Positions 1-10,183 of a stretch of DNA of 35,000 nt are shown here, piece by piece. Source of the stretch: Mesostigma viride (lineage: Eukaryota > Streptophyta > Mesostigmatophyceae > Mesostigmatales > Mesostigmataceae); the NCBI GenBank assembly GCA_009746045.1, contig RPFO01000213.1, forward strand, positions 12,278,563 through 12,313,562, written 5' to 3'. Position numbers and translations under genes: made by a program. Position 1 is the first letter of the stretch. Each line of letters starts with the position of its first letter. The notes under the pieces were generated by a model. The model worked only from the letters and a program-made list of their open reading frames with translations, did not search any database and was not told where the DNA came from.

Positions 1-1208
1 CGGAATCAGAAAGTCGGCCCGCAGTTGCCGTACAGATTCGGTAGTGACTCGTGAAGTGAAAGATTTGGGCAGATTTGGGCAGATCGGGTTTGGTCGATCC
101 GGTCCTGGATCAGTCCGTTTGCTGAAATTTGCGCGCCGTCCGTTGTACTTGAATTTTCAAGGGAAACGAATGTTGCCTCTTTCGGTAATGCAATCGGGTG
201 TACGCATGGAGGGGCGGGGACCTGATGATCAACCACAAGATGTGGTCGCCCCGGCCCTGCGGCCGGCTAGAATAGTCCTAGCTTGAACCATTGGTAGTCA
301 CTACCGCCATGGCAGCCATGCCTAGCCGAGCCACCATACCTAGTCACGTGCCTAGCTCACGCACGGCACACAACCAGCCATAGCCTTGGCTTAGCCCTTG
401 TACAGCCATGCTACGCGGTCCTGGCTATGATCAGATTACTTGCCCACGCTACTTGTAATTACTGATGATGTGCTCACATGGGTCTTATTGCACCCACAGC
501 ACTTGCCGGATCGTCTATGGCGAGTGTCCGAATGCCGCTGTGGCATGCCTCTGGCATGATAACGAGATTTTACATCCGGCTGACTGCCGGCTGCGAAAGA
601 TCTACACCTGATCCACGACTGACTGTCGTGGACGATGGTCGACTTCATGGTAGGAACTAATCCCTGGAGCAGGATGTGCGATACATTTATCAGGACATTC
701 CGGATCGTGATAATGGCATGTAACTTGTACGTCAGGAATTGGAATCCATACTTTATCCCAACCCGCGGGCAGAGCCCCCTCGGAAAGTAGACGTGAGTCA
801 CTTTATGCCATTGCAATTAACTGAGAGAGAGTAAGTAAATAAAACACCAACACCTATATGCCCGCCGTCGTGCACGTTGGAAGACGATGCACAACGCGGG
901 CATGCATGATGCATAGATGATCGGCCCACAACCGGCCCAATAACAACACTCCCGATTGTAGACTGTTTCGGAATAACAGTGGGTGGAAACCCACCCTCCC
1001 GACTAGCCACGAATGATAAAACACTGGAATGTGTTGTAAACCTGAAAGCCACCGAACTAGCTACGAATGGGCGTACACTGGAAAATGCCCTAGACTAAGG
1101 CTCAGCCCACCACGTGGCTCGGCCTAGCTAGCCGGCGCTACACCACAGCGCCGGGCCCTGACCTACACATAATATGCTATTAAAAGCAACGTAGGCCAAC
1201 CCCTTGGA
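1..1208. other. Left flank, no gene recognised
   Basis: No reading frame here has recognisable protein features; all are short and overlap on both strands. Around 1000-1077 there is a diverged direct repeat in which an ACTAGC(C/T)ACGAATG motif is followed by ACTGGAA, spaced about 50 bases apart. The stretch 285-420 is rich in CCTAGC- and GCCATG-like words. It is probably intergenic or old repeat sequence flanking the retrotransposon that starts at 1209. Confidence 0.4.
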
Positions 1209-1308
1209 AAAAAGGGTGCGTAACTAGCTACACAAATCTGACGACAGTATATTGTTACGGCCAATATGTCCACTAACGAAACCTAAGTAAACAAGCTTGG
1301 ACGTAACA
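1209..1308 (-). repeat. 3' LTR (100 bp)
   Basis: This copy matches 10057-10156 base for base as far as I can read. On the minus strand the LTR opens with TGTTACG, directly after a polypurine tract. It contains an internal CGTAACA, the inverted complement of its own start, and closes in a T-run. At 100 bp it is very short for a Ty3/gypsy LTR. Confidence 0.85.
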
Positions 1309-1321
1309 CTCTTCCCCCCCC
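1309..1321 (-). promoter_or_regulatory. Polypurine tract, plus-strand primer
   Basis: On the minus strand this reads GGGGGGGGAAGAG and abuts the TGTTACG start of the 3' LTR. That is the expected site and composition of the RNase H-resistant primer for plus-strand DNA synthesis, and it fixes both the inner LTR boundary and the element's orientation. Confidence 0.8.
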
Positions 1322-1601
1322 ATAGGGGACGGTAGAACCCGTCCCTAACGGTGGAACCCGAAAAAGAGGAGCACAACGCCACAACAATAACAACGTGACA
1401 AACAGCCAAGTGACCACGAGAGCCCAGTAAGGCTTGACGCCCAGCAAACCAGAGTGACAGTAGGGGGACCCACAGCTGCCCCGCCCGCGCTTGGGGTAAG
1501 GATCCACACGCTAAAGCCAGAGCCCGGCCTAGTGATGGCCTAAGCTCCTCTGGCCCACCAGAACGCTACACCCGTCCCAGGTCCAATGACCACCTAACCA
1601 T

Positions 1602-4106
1602 CTACCAGTTGTACTGAGTGACTGCCCCTTGGAGCGAGAGAAGGTATTCCTCGTAACGCTGTTGACGCGCCCGCATATCCTGGGTCGGCGTGTCACGGTC
1701 CATATTACAGTCCCGCAACACCCCCCGCACCAAGACCCGGCCGTTCTCATCACGCCGCGTCACCGGGAAAATGCCTTGAAACGCCCACAGGCACCGGTGA
1801 CGCGTGATGACAACCTCCCATTTTACACGATCGACAAACCCACATCTGGCCTGCTCCACCACGGAGGCCACCGCCTCGAAAACAGGGGGAATCATGTCTG
1901 ATCGACTTCCCTTCACCTGCTTGGCCCCCTCGGGGCGTGCCATCTCCCAGAGGAGAATGTCCGGCTCCACACTGTATTTAGGATGCCGCACCGCCCCGAT
2001 GCCAGGACAGTGGTATCCGTCTGGGGTGGGATCCCAGACATCCCCCTCGAACCGCGGCTCGCTGGGTGGTGGCGGCTCAGTCGCTGACCGCGACTTACCA
2101 GGCAACCGAGGGGATCGCTCCAGCACCACCGGAAAGGCGCGTGCTGGATGCAGCCTCAAACCCACCATAACCCGCCGCGTCCCCTCCTGTACCGTTACCG
2201 CCGATGTGGCCCGCACCACGACCGGTTTTAACAGGTGGAACCCTGCTGGGGGATCCCACATCCCCTTGGGGGCCTGTGCCTCCCACATGCGCAACTCTCC
2301 CTCAAATACCCCCGAAGACTTGCTGACGGTACGTTGCGACAAAAAACTGCCCACGCCATCGGCCGCCAACAGCAAAGGCTGACCCAGCGACGCCCGTGGA
2401 ACCGGTTGTCCTGTCCAGTCCGTACCGGAAAATTGAGCAGCCTCCGGAGACATCAAGGCACTCCAATACCCTGACTCTCCGTACTGCTGATGTTGTTGCT
2501 GCACCTGCTGCCGCTGCGGCTGTTGGAGCGGCTGCTGCACCTGCTGTCGCTGCGGCTGTTGGAGCGGCTGCCGTGATGGCTGCTGCGCCCCTTGTTGCGC
2601 CTGCTGCAGTGGCCCCGCCTGTTGGGTCCCTGGCAACACCACAGGGGAAGACTGGAACGTCACCATACCCGGAACTGTACCCTGCGCCACCATGCCACCA
2701 CCCCGCATACCGCCCCCGCGTCCGCGCCCTACCCCCGCCGTACCCGGTCCAAGCTCCGACATCAAACCCCCCTGTTGCGTCAATAGGGAGGTCCACCCAG
2801 ACCCCTGAGGGGGAACCTGGACAGGAACCAAAGGTCGGTGGGAGGAGCTGGAAAGCCCCGCCACGTGGGGACCTGACGGCCCCGATGCGACCCCTGGACA
2901 GGCACTGTAAAGCCCCGTCATGGGGGGACCTGACGGCCCCGGTGCGACCCCTGGACGGGCACTGGAAAGCCCCGTCATGGGGGGACCTGACGGCCCCGCA
3001 ACCCCGGTATTACCACCAGCAACGGTCACAGTACCCACCGGTAACGTCGCGCTGGTGACTGCCCCGCCCGGCCCTTGAGGCGCGACCTGAATGGGTCCTG
3101 CACTGGAAGGTGCAGAAGCCCCAGGTCCCGCCGCCGCTTGGGGAGTCAACATACGCTCCATCACCTTTTGGAGTACCGCTTCCATCGTGGTGGACAACCG
3201 CGCCTCAAAAACCTCCGCCTGTGCAACCATCTGTTCCTCCAAACCTAAACGCAGCGCCTGCAGCTGGGTGGAAACCCGCTGCTCGACCTCCACCGCGGAC
3301 TGCGATGAGAAGTCGGACGCCTTGTCGTTCGCGTCCGAGGCCACCGGGTCTGTAACGACCTCGCGTCTTGACACTAACGACCCACCACCCGGGCCCCCGC
3401 CATCATGGCCCTCCACCCAAGGCTCCGCTGACTGCTGAGCCTTCTTCTTTTTCTTGGCCTTGGATGCACGTGCCGGCAGACCGCCCTCAGCTGTGGAACC
3501 AACTGACAGAGTGCTGGAATCGATGACGGGTTCACCCGTATGCTGACTGCACACCGGCTCACCCATGTCGACCGACTGATCGTCAGCCGCGGTCTCCAAG
3601 GGTAAGTTGGACAACCACTTATCATCCAGCTGCCGCATAGCCGTCGCCACCAGGACTCGCCCAACATATCTCAAGGCCGGAGTCTCGGGCTTGGCCGGAA
3701 AGAAATCCAGCCAGTAGCCACCGTCCTGGGTCTTGAGCACCTCAAATCCCGCGTCTGTTAGCAGTCCCGATGCCAACCTTGGACACTCCTGGATAGAAGC
3801 CAACTTCCCTGGACAGCTTGGGCACGCACACGACGCCTCATGTTCGCCAACACTGGCACCCCCACTCGGTCCCAGGAACGAGACGAGGGGGGCCACGGTG
3901 TCGCTGAAGCGCGTCCGCTCCTCCGCAGACAACGGGCGAAAGGCCCGTGAGAACCGCGCAGAATAATGGGTCAATGCAACACTGGCCATGTGGTAGAACC
4001 CGCAGGCCTCCCAGGTGCGGCGTGCCTCCTCCTGCAAGTGAACACGGGAGGGGCACAAGACAACACAACAACGCGCAACGCACGGTTTTCCAACCATCCC
4101 AGCCAT
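1602..4106 (-). CDS. Retrotransposon third ORF, unknown function
   Basis: This is an open frame of about 835 codons between pol and the 3' LTR. I chose the first ATG, at 4104-4106; the frame is open up to the pol stop at 4137-4139, so pol and this ORF share one frame separated by a single TAG and ten codons. No known domain is recognised. What can be seen: an N-terminal region with Cys pairs (CACPSCPGK), a lysine-rich patch (AKKKKKAQQ) that could be a nuclear or nucleic-acid-binding signal, a probable coiled coil (VEQRVSTQLQALRLGLEEQM and on), a Pro/Gly/Ser-rich middle with three 19-residue repeats, a Gln-rich stretch, and a compact, more globular C-terminus ending TQYNW. No signal peptide or membrane segment is evident, so an envelope role is not supported. 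It could be an extra structural or nucleic-acid-binding protein. It may be made by stop read-through or from a separate RNA. Confidence 0.7.
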   Translation of the reverse strand: MAGMVGKPCVARCCVVLCPSRVHLQEEARRTWEACGFYHMASVALTHYSARFSRAFRPLSAEERTRFSDTVAPLVSFLGPSGGASVGEHEASCACPSCPGKLASIQECPRLASGLLTDAGFEVLKTQDGGYWLDFFPAKPETPALRYVGRVLVATAMRQLDDKWLSNLPLETAADDQSVDMGEPVCSQHTGEPVIDSSTLSVGSTAEGGLPARASKAKKKKKAQQSAEPWVEGHDGGGPGGGSLVSRREVVTDPVASDANDKASDFSSQSAVEVEQRVSTQLQALRLGLEEQMVAQAEVFEARLSTTMEAVLQKVMERMLTPQAAAGPGASAPSSAGPIQVAPQGPGGAVTSATLPVGTVTVAGGNTGVAGPSGPPMTGLSSARPGVAPGPSGPPMTGLYSACPGVASGPSGPHVAGLSSSSHRPLVPVQVPPQGSGWTSLLTQQGGLMSELGPGTAGVGRGRGGGMRGGGMVAQGTVPGMVTFQSSPVVLPGTQQAGPLQQAQQGAQQPSRQPLQQPQRQQVQQPLQQPQRQQVQQQHQQYGESGYWSALMSPEAAQFSGTDWTGQPVPRASLGQPLLLAADGVGSFLSQRTVSKSSGVFEGELRMWEAQAPKGMWDPPAGFHLLKPVVVRATSAVTVQEGTRRVMVGLRLHPARAFPVVLERSPRLPGKSRSATEPPPPSEPRFEGDVWDPTPDGYHCPGIGAVRHPKYSVEPDILLWEMARPEGAKQVKGSRSDMIPPVFEAVASVVEQARCGFVDRVKWEVVITRHRCLWAFQGIFPVTRRDENGRVLVRGVLRDCNMDRDTPTQDMRARQQRYEEYLLSLQGAVTQYNW
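2487..2575 (-). repeat. Gln-rich coding repeat in ORF3
   Basis: Two successive copies of a roughly 42-bp unit encode QQPLQQPQRQQVQ. Flanking codons are also Gln-rich, giving a low-complexity stretch that is probably disordered or able to self-associate. The period keeps the frame open. Confidence 0.7.
2849..3010 (-). repeat. Three 57-bp coding repeats in ORF3
   Basis: Three imperfect in-frame copies encode a 19-residue unit around GPSGPPMTGLSSARPGVA. The copies differ at several codons, and a 57-bp period preserves the frame. This is a Pro/Gly/Ser linker-like region between the coiled coil and the Gln-rich stretch. Confidence 0.75.
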
Positions 4107-4136
4107 GCCACACACACACGAAATATAGGTAATAAC

Positions 4137-7066
4137 CTACGTAAGTGAGTGTCGCGCCTTGTACTCGCTAAGAAGGCGTGCACAACCATCTAGCTGGGAC
4201 TCAGGCAACCAGCTGCTGTCATGTTGCGACCGGTGGAACATCCAACGGATCAGGAACTGTCGTCCTCGACGCGTATCGCGGTGTCCTATGATGGCGTCCA
4301 CCTCGTCCTCACGCTCCCCCGTCTCTGGGTCGTGCTCGATAGGCGCCGGAGCGTCCACCCTGCCTTGAACGGCACTCTCCTTGTACAACTTAAGTTGATC
4401 CCGATGAAAGAGATTAGACTTAAGGTTCCAGGAGGAAGGGACTCGGACATAGTACATGACCTCGTTGAACCGCTTCTCGACTAGGTAGGGTCCCATGAAT
4501 AGTGGTCGCAACTTGGTCTTGAGGCCTTCTTCGAATTTCTCTCGGAAGCGCCCCACGCGCGGACCTTCCAGCAACACCAGATCACCCTCCTTGATCTCCG
4601 GAGTCCGTGAGTCCCTGGCTGCCAGGGTTCGCGCTAAGTACTTGTCTCGAGCCTTGGTGTACCCGGCGATGGCACAATCATGGGCCAGTCGCAGGTTCTC
4701 CAACAGCTCCCGCACCCCTGCATCGGAGTTCCGTAGAACCGGCTGCTCCAACAGGGTGCCGGTCAGAAGGTCGGCCGGAGTGAGAGGGTGCTGACCCGTG
4801 TCCAGAAAGAACGGGGTATACCCATGTGCTGCGATAGGAGAATTGTTGAGGGCAAATTCCACCATCGGCACGATCTCATCCCAGTCGCCTCCACCCCTAT
4901 CCACGTAATGACGCAAACTCTCCTGCACCACACGGTTAAGTCGCTCCACCAGATGTGAAGTCGAACTGTGGTAGGCGGTGCCGAGCGTTACCTTGGTACC
5001 AAGGGCAGAAAAGAAACTCTGCCAGAACTTGGATGTGAACAACTTGTCCTTGTCGCTAATGAACTGGCGACTCATTCCGTGGAACCGGAAGACATTGTTC
5101 AGGTAAAGCTTGGCACATGCCTCAGCCGTGAGGTTCAGAGGACACGGCAGTAAGTGACAGCGCCGTGTCATCCGGTCTAGAATGACTAGAAGTTGCTCAT
5201 TACCTGCCTTGGTCAACGCGAACGGTCCCACAAAGTCCATCATGACGCTGTCCCAAGGGCGCACAGGGTCCGGGATGACTAAGGGGATGGCAGCTGACCC
5301 AGTGTTCCTAGGCTTCATGACCTGGCATGATCTGCAGGTACTGACGTATTCCTCAGCATCGCGCCGCATACCTTTCCAATAGAACGTTCGCTGAAGTAAA
5401 TCAACAAGACGTTGGGTACCGCGGTGTCCGCTATGCTGCTCGTCGTGAAGCTCATGGAACAAGGCAGATCGACAGATGAGGGGCACGTATAGCCGCCACG
5501 TGTCAGGTCGAACCTGTACGTGTAGAAAACCCATCTGGAACTTACACGGGAGGCCGTCCATCATCTGAGGATGGGACGCTATGGCTTCCCGTGCAGTAGG
5601 CTCGGTGATGGTGAATCGGCTGATCGCCCTTTCCAGATCGGACTCGACTGTAGCTACGCTGTTGAGAGCAGCAGCAAACAAGTCGATTGACTCACCAATA
5701 GGGACCAAGGGGTGGTAAACCCCGCTAGAGGGCGCAAAATGGCTCAAAGGAAGAGCCGACCTGCCCTCCCGAGCTACCGAGCTAGACCCCTCCCCCCCAA
5801 GGGGGATCCAAGCGTCCTCGCGCACTACCTCACTGGCCCAATCCACACCGGTGGCGAAGAGCGAGCGATAGGTCGGCGAGTCCGGTGGTGCCCCGTAAGG
5901 TTCGACGGGGCCCCATAGGGGCACCTCCACCGTGGCTAGAACGTCCAAGGTGTCGTGGAACCAATAATCGGACCTACGGGACAGGGCATCTGGAACGACG
6001 TTGTCCTCACCCTTCACATACTGAATGCGGAAGGGCTCAAACTGGGACAAATACTCCAACCACCGCGCTTGCCTGGGAACTAGCGTGGGTTGTGTGAGCA
6101 GGTGAGTCAGAGGACGATGATCTGTCTGAATGACAAGTCGGTAAGGATCCTCCTCGCTAGGCTGGCAGATGGAGACATCAAACTGTGCTCCTAGAAGGAG
6201 GTGGCGCCACGTATAGCAGCAGTAAACCACCGCGAGTAGTTCCTGCTGGTGTACCGGATAATTGCGTTCCGCCGCTATCATCGTCCGCGAGATGTACTCG
6301 ATAGGCTGAAGGCCATTACCGAAGTCCTGCATCAACACGCCTCCTATCGCCACCTTGCTGGCATCCGACGCAACCACGTACCCCAGAGAGGGGTCCGGTA
6401 GGGCCAGGACTGGAGCGGTGAGAAGCCGCTCTTTAAGGCACGCGAACGCGCCCTGGCACTCAGCTGTCCAGGCCCAAGTGGTTTCCTTCTTCAACAGATT
6501 GTTGAGAGGAGCAGCCAGGGTGGCAAAGCGAGGAATGAAGCGACGATAGTAAGATGCCATGCCAAGAAAGCTGCGTATCTGACTAACGTTGGTCGGGGCA
6601 GGCCAAGTCTGGACTGACTGGACCTTCTCGGGGTCGGTCGCGACCCCTTGTGCAGATAGCACATGTCCCAGGAAAGGTACACTGCGCCCCGACCGAATCT
6701 TGGCACGGCGTGCGGACAACTGATTGTCCCGCATGATACCCAAGACCGCCGCTACATCCTCTAAGTGGTCTGCGAATGAACGCGAATAGACGAGAATGTC
6801 ATCCAAGTACACGGCGACACACGTGCGCTTGTAAGGCGCGACAGGAACGTCTGTGTCTTTAACTCCCGGATCCCGAAGATCCTGAGACACCTGCGGTAGC
6901 CGTGTAGTACCCATGACTGGGCGAAAGATGTGGTTCATCAACATCTGGAAGGACGCTGGTGAATTGCACAGTCCCATGGCCGCCACCTTGAACTGGAAGT
7001 GGCCATAGGGCGTGGCGAAGGCGGTCTTGTGACAATCTTCTGGCGCAATGCGCAGCTGCCAAAACC
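4137..7066 (-). CDS. Pol, C-terminal part: RT palm, RNase H, integrase, chromodomain
   Basis: This is the larger pol segment. Its frame starts inside RT at the frame change near 7064-7067, where residues FWQLRIAP pick up the RT seen in the preceding frame. It has the RT active site YLDDILVYS, then an RNase H region (VASDASKVAIGGVLMQ and TDHRPLTHLL). Integrase follows with a zinc-binding HHCC region (H..GHRG..C..C), a catalytic core whose three acids lie in MMDFVGPF, FISDKDKLF and HLVERLNR, and a GPY-type region (LFMGPYLVEKRF). The last 60 or so residues (DEVDAIIGHRD...FLIRWMFHRSQHDSSWLPE) read as a chromodomain, which in this family binds modified histones and guides integration. About 30 extra residues lie between MNHIFRPVM and the YLDD motif, compared with typical gypsy RT. 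It ends at a TAG in frame with the next ORF. Confidence 0.92.
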
Positions 7067-8632
7067 CATCGCACAGTCAAGTACCGTGAAACAGGTGGCT
7101 CCCTGCACCTTGGCGAAGATGTCGTCGATCCGGGGCAACGGATACTTGGATTTAACCGTAATCGCATTGATCTTGCGATAATCCGTCACCAGCCGCCACT
7201 TACCATTCGGTTTGGGGACAAGAAGGACCCCAGCCGAATACGGACTGTTACTCTGCTCAATCAGGCCAGACTCCAATAATGAAATCAGAATCTTCTTCAG
7301 TTCGGCCAACTCAGACGGGCCCATGCGGTACATAGGCGACGTGGTTGGGCCCGCTCCTTCCTTCAGCTGGATCCGGTGTAAAACGGGGCGAGCTGGAGGA
7401 AAGGTGGGGTTCTTATCAGCAAAAACCTCAGAGAACCGATCTAATACCTGATTGTACGCCTTACCCTCATCGTCGGTGAAATCCGCACAGAGAGAGTTAA
7501 CCTCGACTACAGCCCGCAGATCGTCGGGCCTAATAGCATAAAAATAAGCACCCTTGCGAACTAGGCGGCGAACCTCCTTCTTGGAACAGAAGATTTTCTC
7601 CGCTGGACGCATAGGACGCGCCGGCTCTGATCGATCCGCTACGGTGATCCCGTTGGCAGCAAAATGGCGCTCGGGCCCCCACGAGAAGCCGTCGGCAAAC
7701 CAGACTACACCCGTGCGATATTGAATCTGCACGTCGTGTTCCCGGTGCCAATCGATACCTAGAATGATATCCGCGGCCTCTAGGGGTGCTACTGTCGCTT
7801 GAACCTGCAACGATCGTCCCTGCACTGATAGTGGTAAATCCACGCGCCCAGGGGAAGGGCGCGTGCGACCGTCGGAGTAGCGCACCAAGATCTGATGCGT
7901 GTGAGGGGTTGGGAGTAAACCCAAGCGCTGGACTAGCACATCACTAATAAAAGTGACCGCCGCCCCACTATCTACTAACACTCGGACGGACAGAACCTCC
8001 GACTCACGAATGAACGGGTCTGCAGCCGAACGAGTGACCGGTACCAAGCCTGAAAATAATAATAATGATCGAGGGTTGACATCACCAGAGGACTCACCGC
8101 TGACCGCGTTGTGATTACAGGGTAGACTAAACTCGCCCATCTCAGGTGAAATCAACTCTCCCTCCTCCCGTAGGGGCAAGGGGACTGCGGAGGCAGCCTT
8201 GGGCCCCGGCAGGAGACCTCCACTATCCTGCGGGCCTACTCTTCCCCCTCCTGCGTGTCCTCTCCCTCCTCCTCGTCCAAATCCGTAATACTGAAACGGA
8301 TGGTGGGATCCGGCCGCGGCGCCGTCTGGGGTGTAACCCCCTGGGTGGGCGCCGGCGTATCCGCCTCCTGGAAGGACAGGGCCAGCTCGTTGAGGGCCTG
8401 AATGGCCTTCTGGAGTTGGCTCTGTGGCGCGCGCGGCTGCTGAAACCGTTGTGGCTGTTGAGATGCCTGCCGCAAGGTCTGGCTGCGGCCTGCTGCTGAC
8501 GCGCGCCCCCGACCCCGTCCGAACTGAGGGCGTGGCCCAAAGGCAGGCGGAGGGGCAGGGCGGTTGAGGGGAACTCCTGTCAAGTCCGGACACTCGCGTT
8601 TCAGGTGACCCTCCTGATTGCAGTTGAAACAC
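7064..8632 (-). CDS. Pol, N-terminal part: protease and RT fingers
   Basis: This open frame overlaps the end of gag by about 400 bases; only the part after the gag stop at 8236 looks like pol. The retropepsin site is VLVDSGAAVTFIS, with a downstream ILGIDWHREHD typical of gypsy proteases. A linker follows, then the RT N-terminus with SPYSAGVLLVPKPNGKWRLV, TDYRKINAIT and YPLPRIDDIF, and the first catalytic Asp in FTVLDCAMGF. There the homology leaves this frame and continues in the next one, as if one base were missing in a T-run near 7064-7067. Beyond that point (to 6938) the frame is nonsense. Either a mutation has broken RT, or a second -1 shift inside RT would be needed, which is not known for this family. 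Confidence 0.88.
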
Positions 8633-9833
8633 CGCAGGTGAGTCACATGAAGTTGGTTAACCATAACCGAAGGAAGCTCTACACCCAACTCCTCTACCAG
8701 CTCCCATGAGTTGGTACTGATAGCGTTGTTGGCCACCGCCTTTGGAGGGGCGATTGGGGGAATCGTGTGAGCGACCTGCATCAGGTAGTCCTTGACCTCC
8801 TGAAGATCGTAGTCCACCCACTTCTTCTGAGCGAAGAAGCGATGAACCTCGGCTTGAAGCTCTGGGCGTAGACCCTCAAAGAACCGTGCCTTGGTTTCCG
8901 CGGAGCCCAGATCCGGTACCCGCAATGCGCGCACATCAAACTCTGCGGAATACTCCTGCAGGTTTTAGTGCCCTGCTTGAGAGCAGCGAACTCGGCGCGA
9001 TCCAGCTTATCCTGATTGGGAGCAATGTACCGCCGCCGAATCCTAGTGAACAAATCCTGCAGATCCCTGATTGGGGCCTGAGCCAGTGTCTCCTCCCTCT
9101 CTAGCACGTTGCGTACCGTCTGATGAAGGGCTAATGCTAATACCAGCTCGACGACCATCCGTGGGGCAAGGACCTGCTTATTGTATTCCTGCCATATCCG
9201 CAAATAGCTGCTGACTGCAGTTTCCCATGCCTCAATCTGACTGGGAGTAGGCGTGGGTGGGAAGGCGGGAATATCCTTGAGGTTGGGAAGGGGTGGTGGC
9301 TTGCCTATGCGAGAATGCCCAGCCCCCGGGGACTCCGGGGGTACCGCTTGATTAGCGGGCGCATAACCACCCATATCTCCTACGCTGGCACGACGCCGGT
9401 GAGCTACTGCAGCGGGATGATCGCTAGTGTCCCGGGTCCGCGAGCTCGTGGCTGCAACGCTGAGGGAGCCGGTGGCGTCAGAAAGGTGACCGGCCCCCGA
9501 CGGGCCCAAGGGGCGCCCGAGGCGACTCTCGGCGACCGCGACCTGAACTGGGTCCCGCCACCACGTCACTGGAGATGCCGTTGCCGGAGGAGCAGGAAGC
9601 TCCACTGACAGCGACGGGCGAACACCTGTCCCTGCCCCTGACCCTTGTGCCCCTACACCTGCCGCGACCGCTACTTGAGCCTGTTCTACGGCTAACTGAG
9701 CGATAGCCGCGGCCATAGCCTGTTGTGCCGGGGACAATACGGGCTCTAACCTACGTCGTGCCGTGCCCTGCTCGGGTGTCAGCTGAAAAGGAGCCTCATC
9801 ATTGGTCTCCGAAAACGTTTCGTTGTCCCCCAT
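8236..9833 (-). CDS. Gag, capsid and CCHC nucleocapsid, frame-interrupted
   Basis: The ATG at 9831-9833 (MGDNETFSETND) follows a 223-bp leader after the 5' LTR. The first part has an Ala/Gln/Pro-rich N-terminus and then a retrotransposon Gag core (IWQEYNKQVLAPRMVVELVL to AEFAALKQG). At about 8963-8967, by a run of four A residues on the coding strand, the homology moves to the -1 frame (LQEYSAEFDVRALRVPDLG, then FFEGLRPELQAEVHRFF). A perfect CX2CX4HX4C knuckle (CFNCNQEGHLKREC) follows, as in nucleocapsid, then a Gln/Arg-rich tail and an acidic end (DEEEGEDTQEGEE) with a TAG at 8236. Joining the halves needs one inserted base or a -1 slip. Gag packages the RNA and forms the virus-like particle. 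I call it interrupted, not fully intact. Confidence 0.85.
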
Positions 9834-10056
9834 CGTATTACCGGTTAAGTTTTGAAAATAATATTAACAGCAATAAAGCCACCACCTGATTGGTATGTAT
9901 GTTGTATCTTTCTTACTGCATTTTTTTGAAGCATATACTGCGATCCGTTCCCTGTTCAAAACATAACCTGTTCAAAATTTTCGGCAGTGCTTGATGCCCT
10001 AGGCGTCGTAATGCCGAAATTTTCTTATGGGCATTCAGCCACTTTAATTTAATAAT
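9834..10056 (-). other. Retrotransposon 5' leader
   Basis: This is an AT-rich untranslated stretch between the 5' LTR and the gag ATG. A primer-binding site should lie at its start; a TGGCTGAATGCC word occurs about 16 bases inside the LTR, but I cannot match it to a tRNA 3' end. No ORF is supported. Confidence 0.6.
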
Positions 10057-10156
10057 AAAAAGGGTGCGTAACTAGCTACACAAATCTGACGACAGTATAT
10101 TGTTACGGCCAATATGTCCACTAACGAAACCTAAGTAAACAAGCTTGGACGTAACA
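10057..10156 (-). repeat. 5' LTR (100 bp)
   Basis: This is the partner of the repeat at 1209-1308. It should hold the promoter, but no convincing TATA box can be assigned; the LTR contains one AATATACT word. The shared sequence stops at CGTAACA on the right and at the A-run on the left. Confidence 0.85.
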
Positions 10157-10157
10157 C

Positions 10158-10183
10158 GAGAAAGGGGGTCTCTGCCCTTTCTC
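10158..10183. repeat. 9-bp-stem hairpin beside the LTR
   Basis: GAGAAAGGG and CCCTTTCTC form a perfect 9-bp inverted repeat around an 8-base loop, starting one base outside the retrotransposon. Its function is unknown; it may have been part of the target. Confidence 0.6.

Larger units (their letters stand above)
1209..10156 (-). mobile_element. Ty3/gypsy chromovirus LTR retrotransposon
   Basis: This is an 8.9-kb element read on the minus strand. Two 100-bp direct repeats, which I read as identical, bound it, and a polypurine tract lies just inside the 3' LTR. Domain order from the right is gag with a CCHC knuckle, retropepsin, reverse transcriptase, RNase H, integrase and a C-terminal chromodomain. 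RT before integrase identifies Ty3/gypsy, and the chromodomain places it among chromoviruses. A fourth coding block of unknown function follows pol. Matching LTRs suggest recent insertion, yet gag and pol are split by frame changes, so this copy is autonomous only if those shifts are made during translation. No clear target-site duplication is visible: TTGGA on the left, CGAGA on the right. Confidence 0.93.

Noticed and set aside
1253-1308. A 55-bp terminal repeat bounded by TGTTACG and CGTAACA
   Set aside because: The two copies match over 100 bp, beyond the TGTTACG on the left, so the repeat is longer than this unit.
1602-4115. Envelope protein identity for ORF3
   Set aside because: No signal peptide, membrane segment or fusion-peptide-like stretch is visible.
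10020-10056. tRNA primer-binding site after the 5' LTR
   Set aside because: A TGG-containing word is present but 16 bases in and not complementary to any tRNA end I know.
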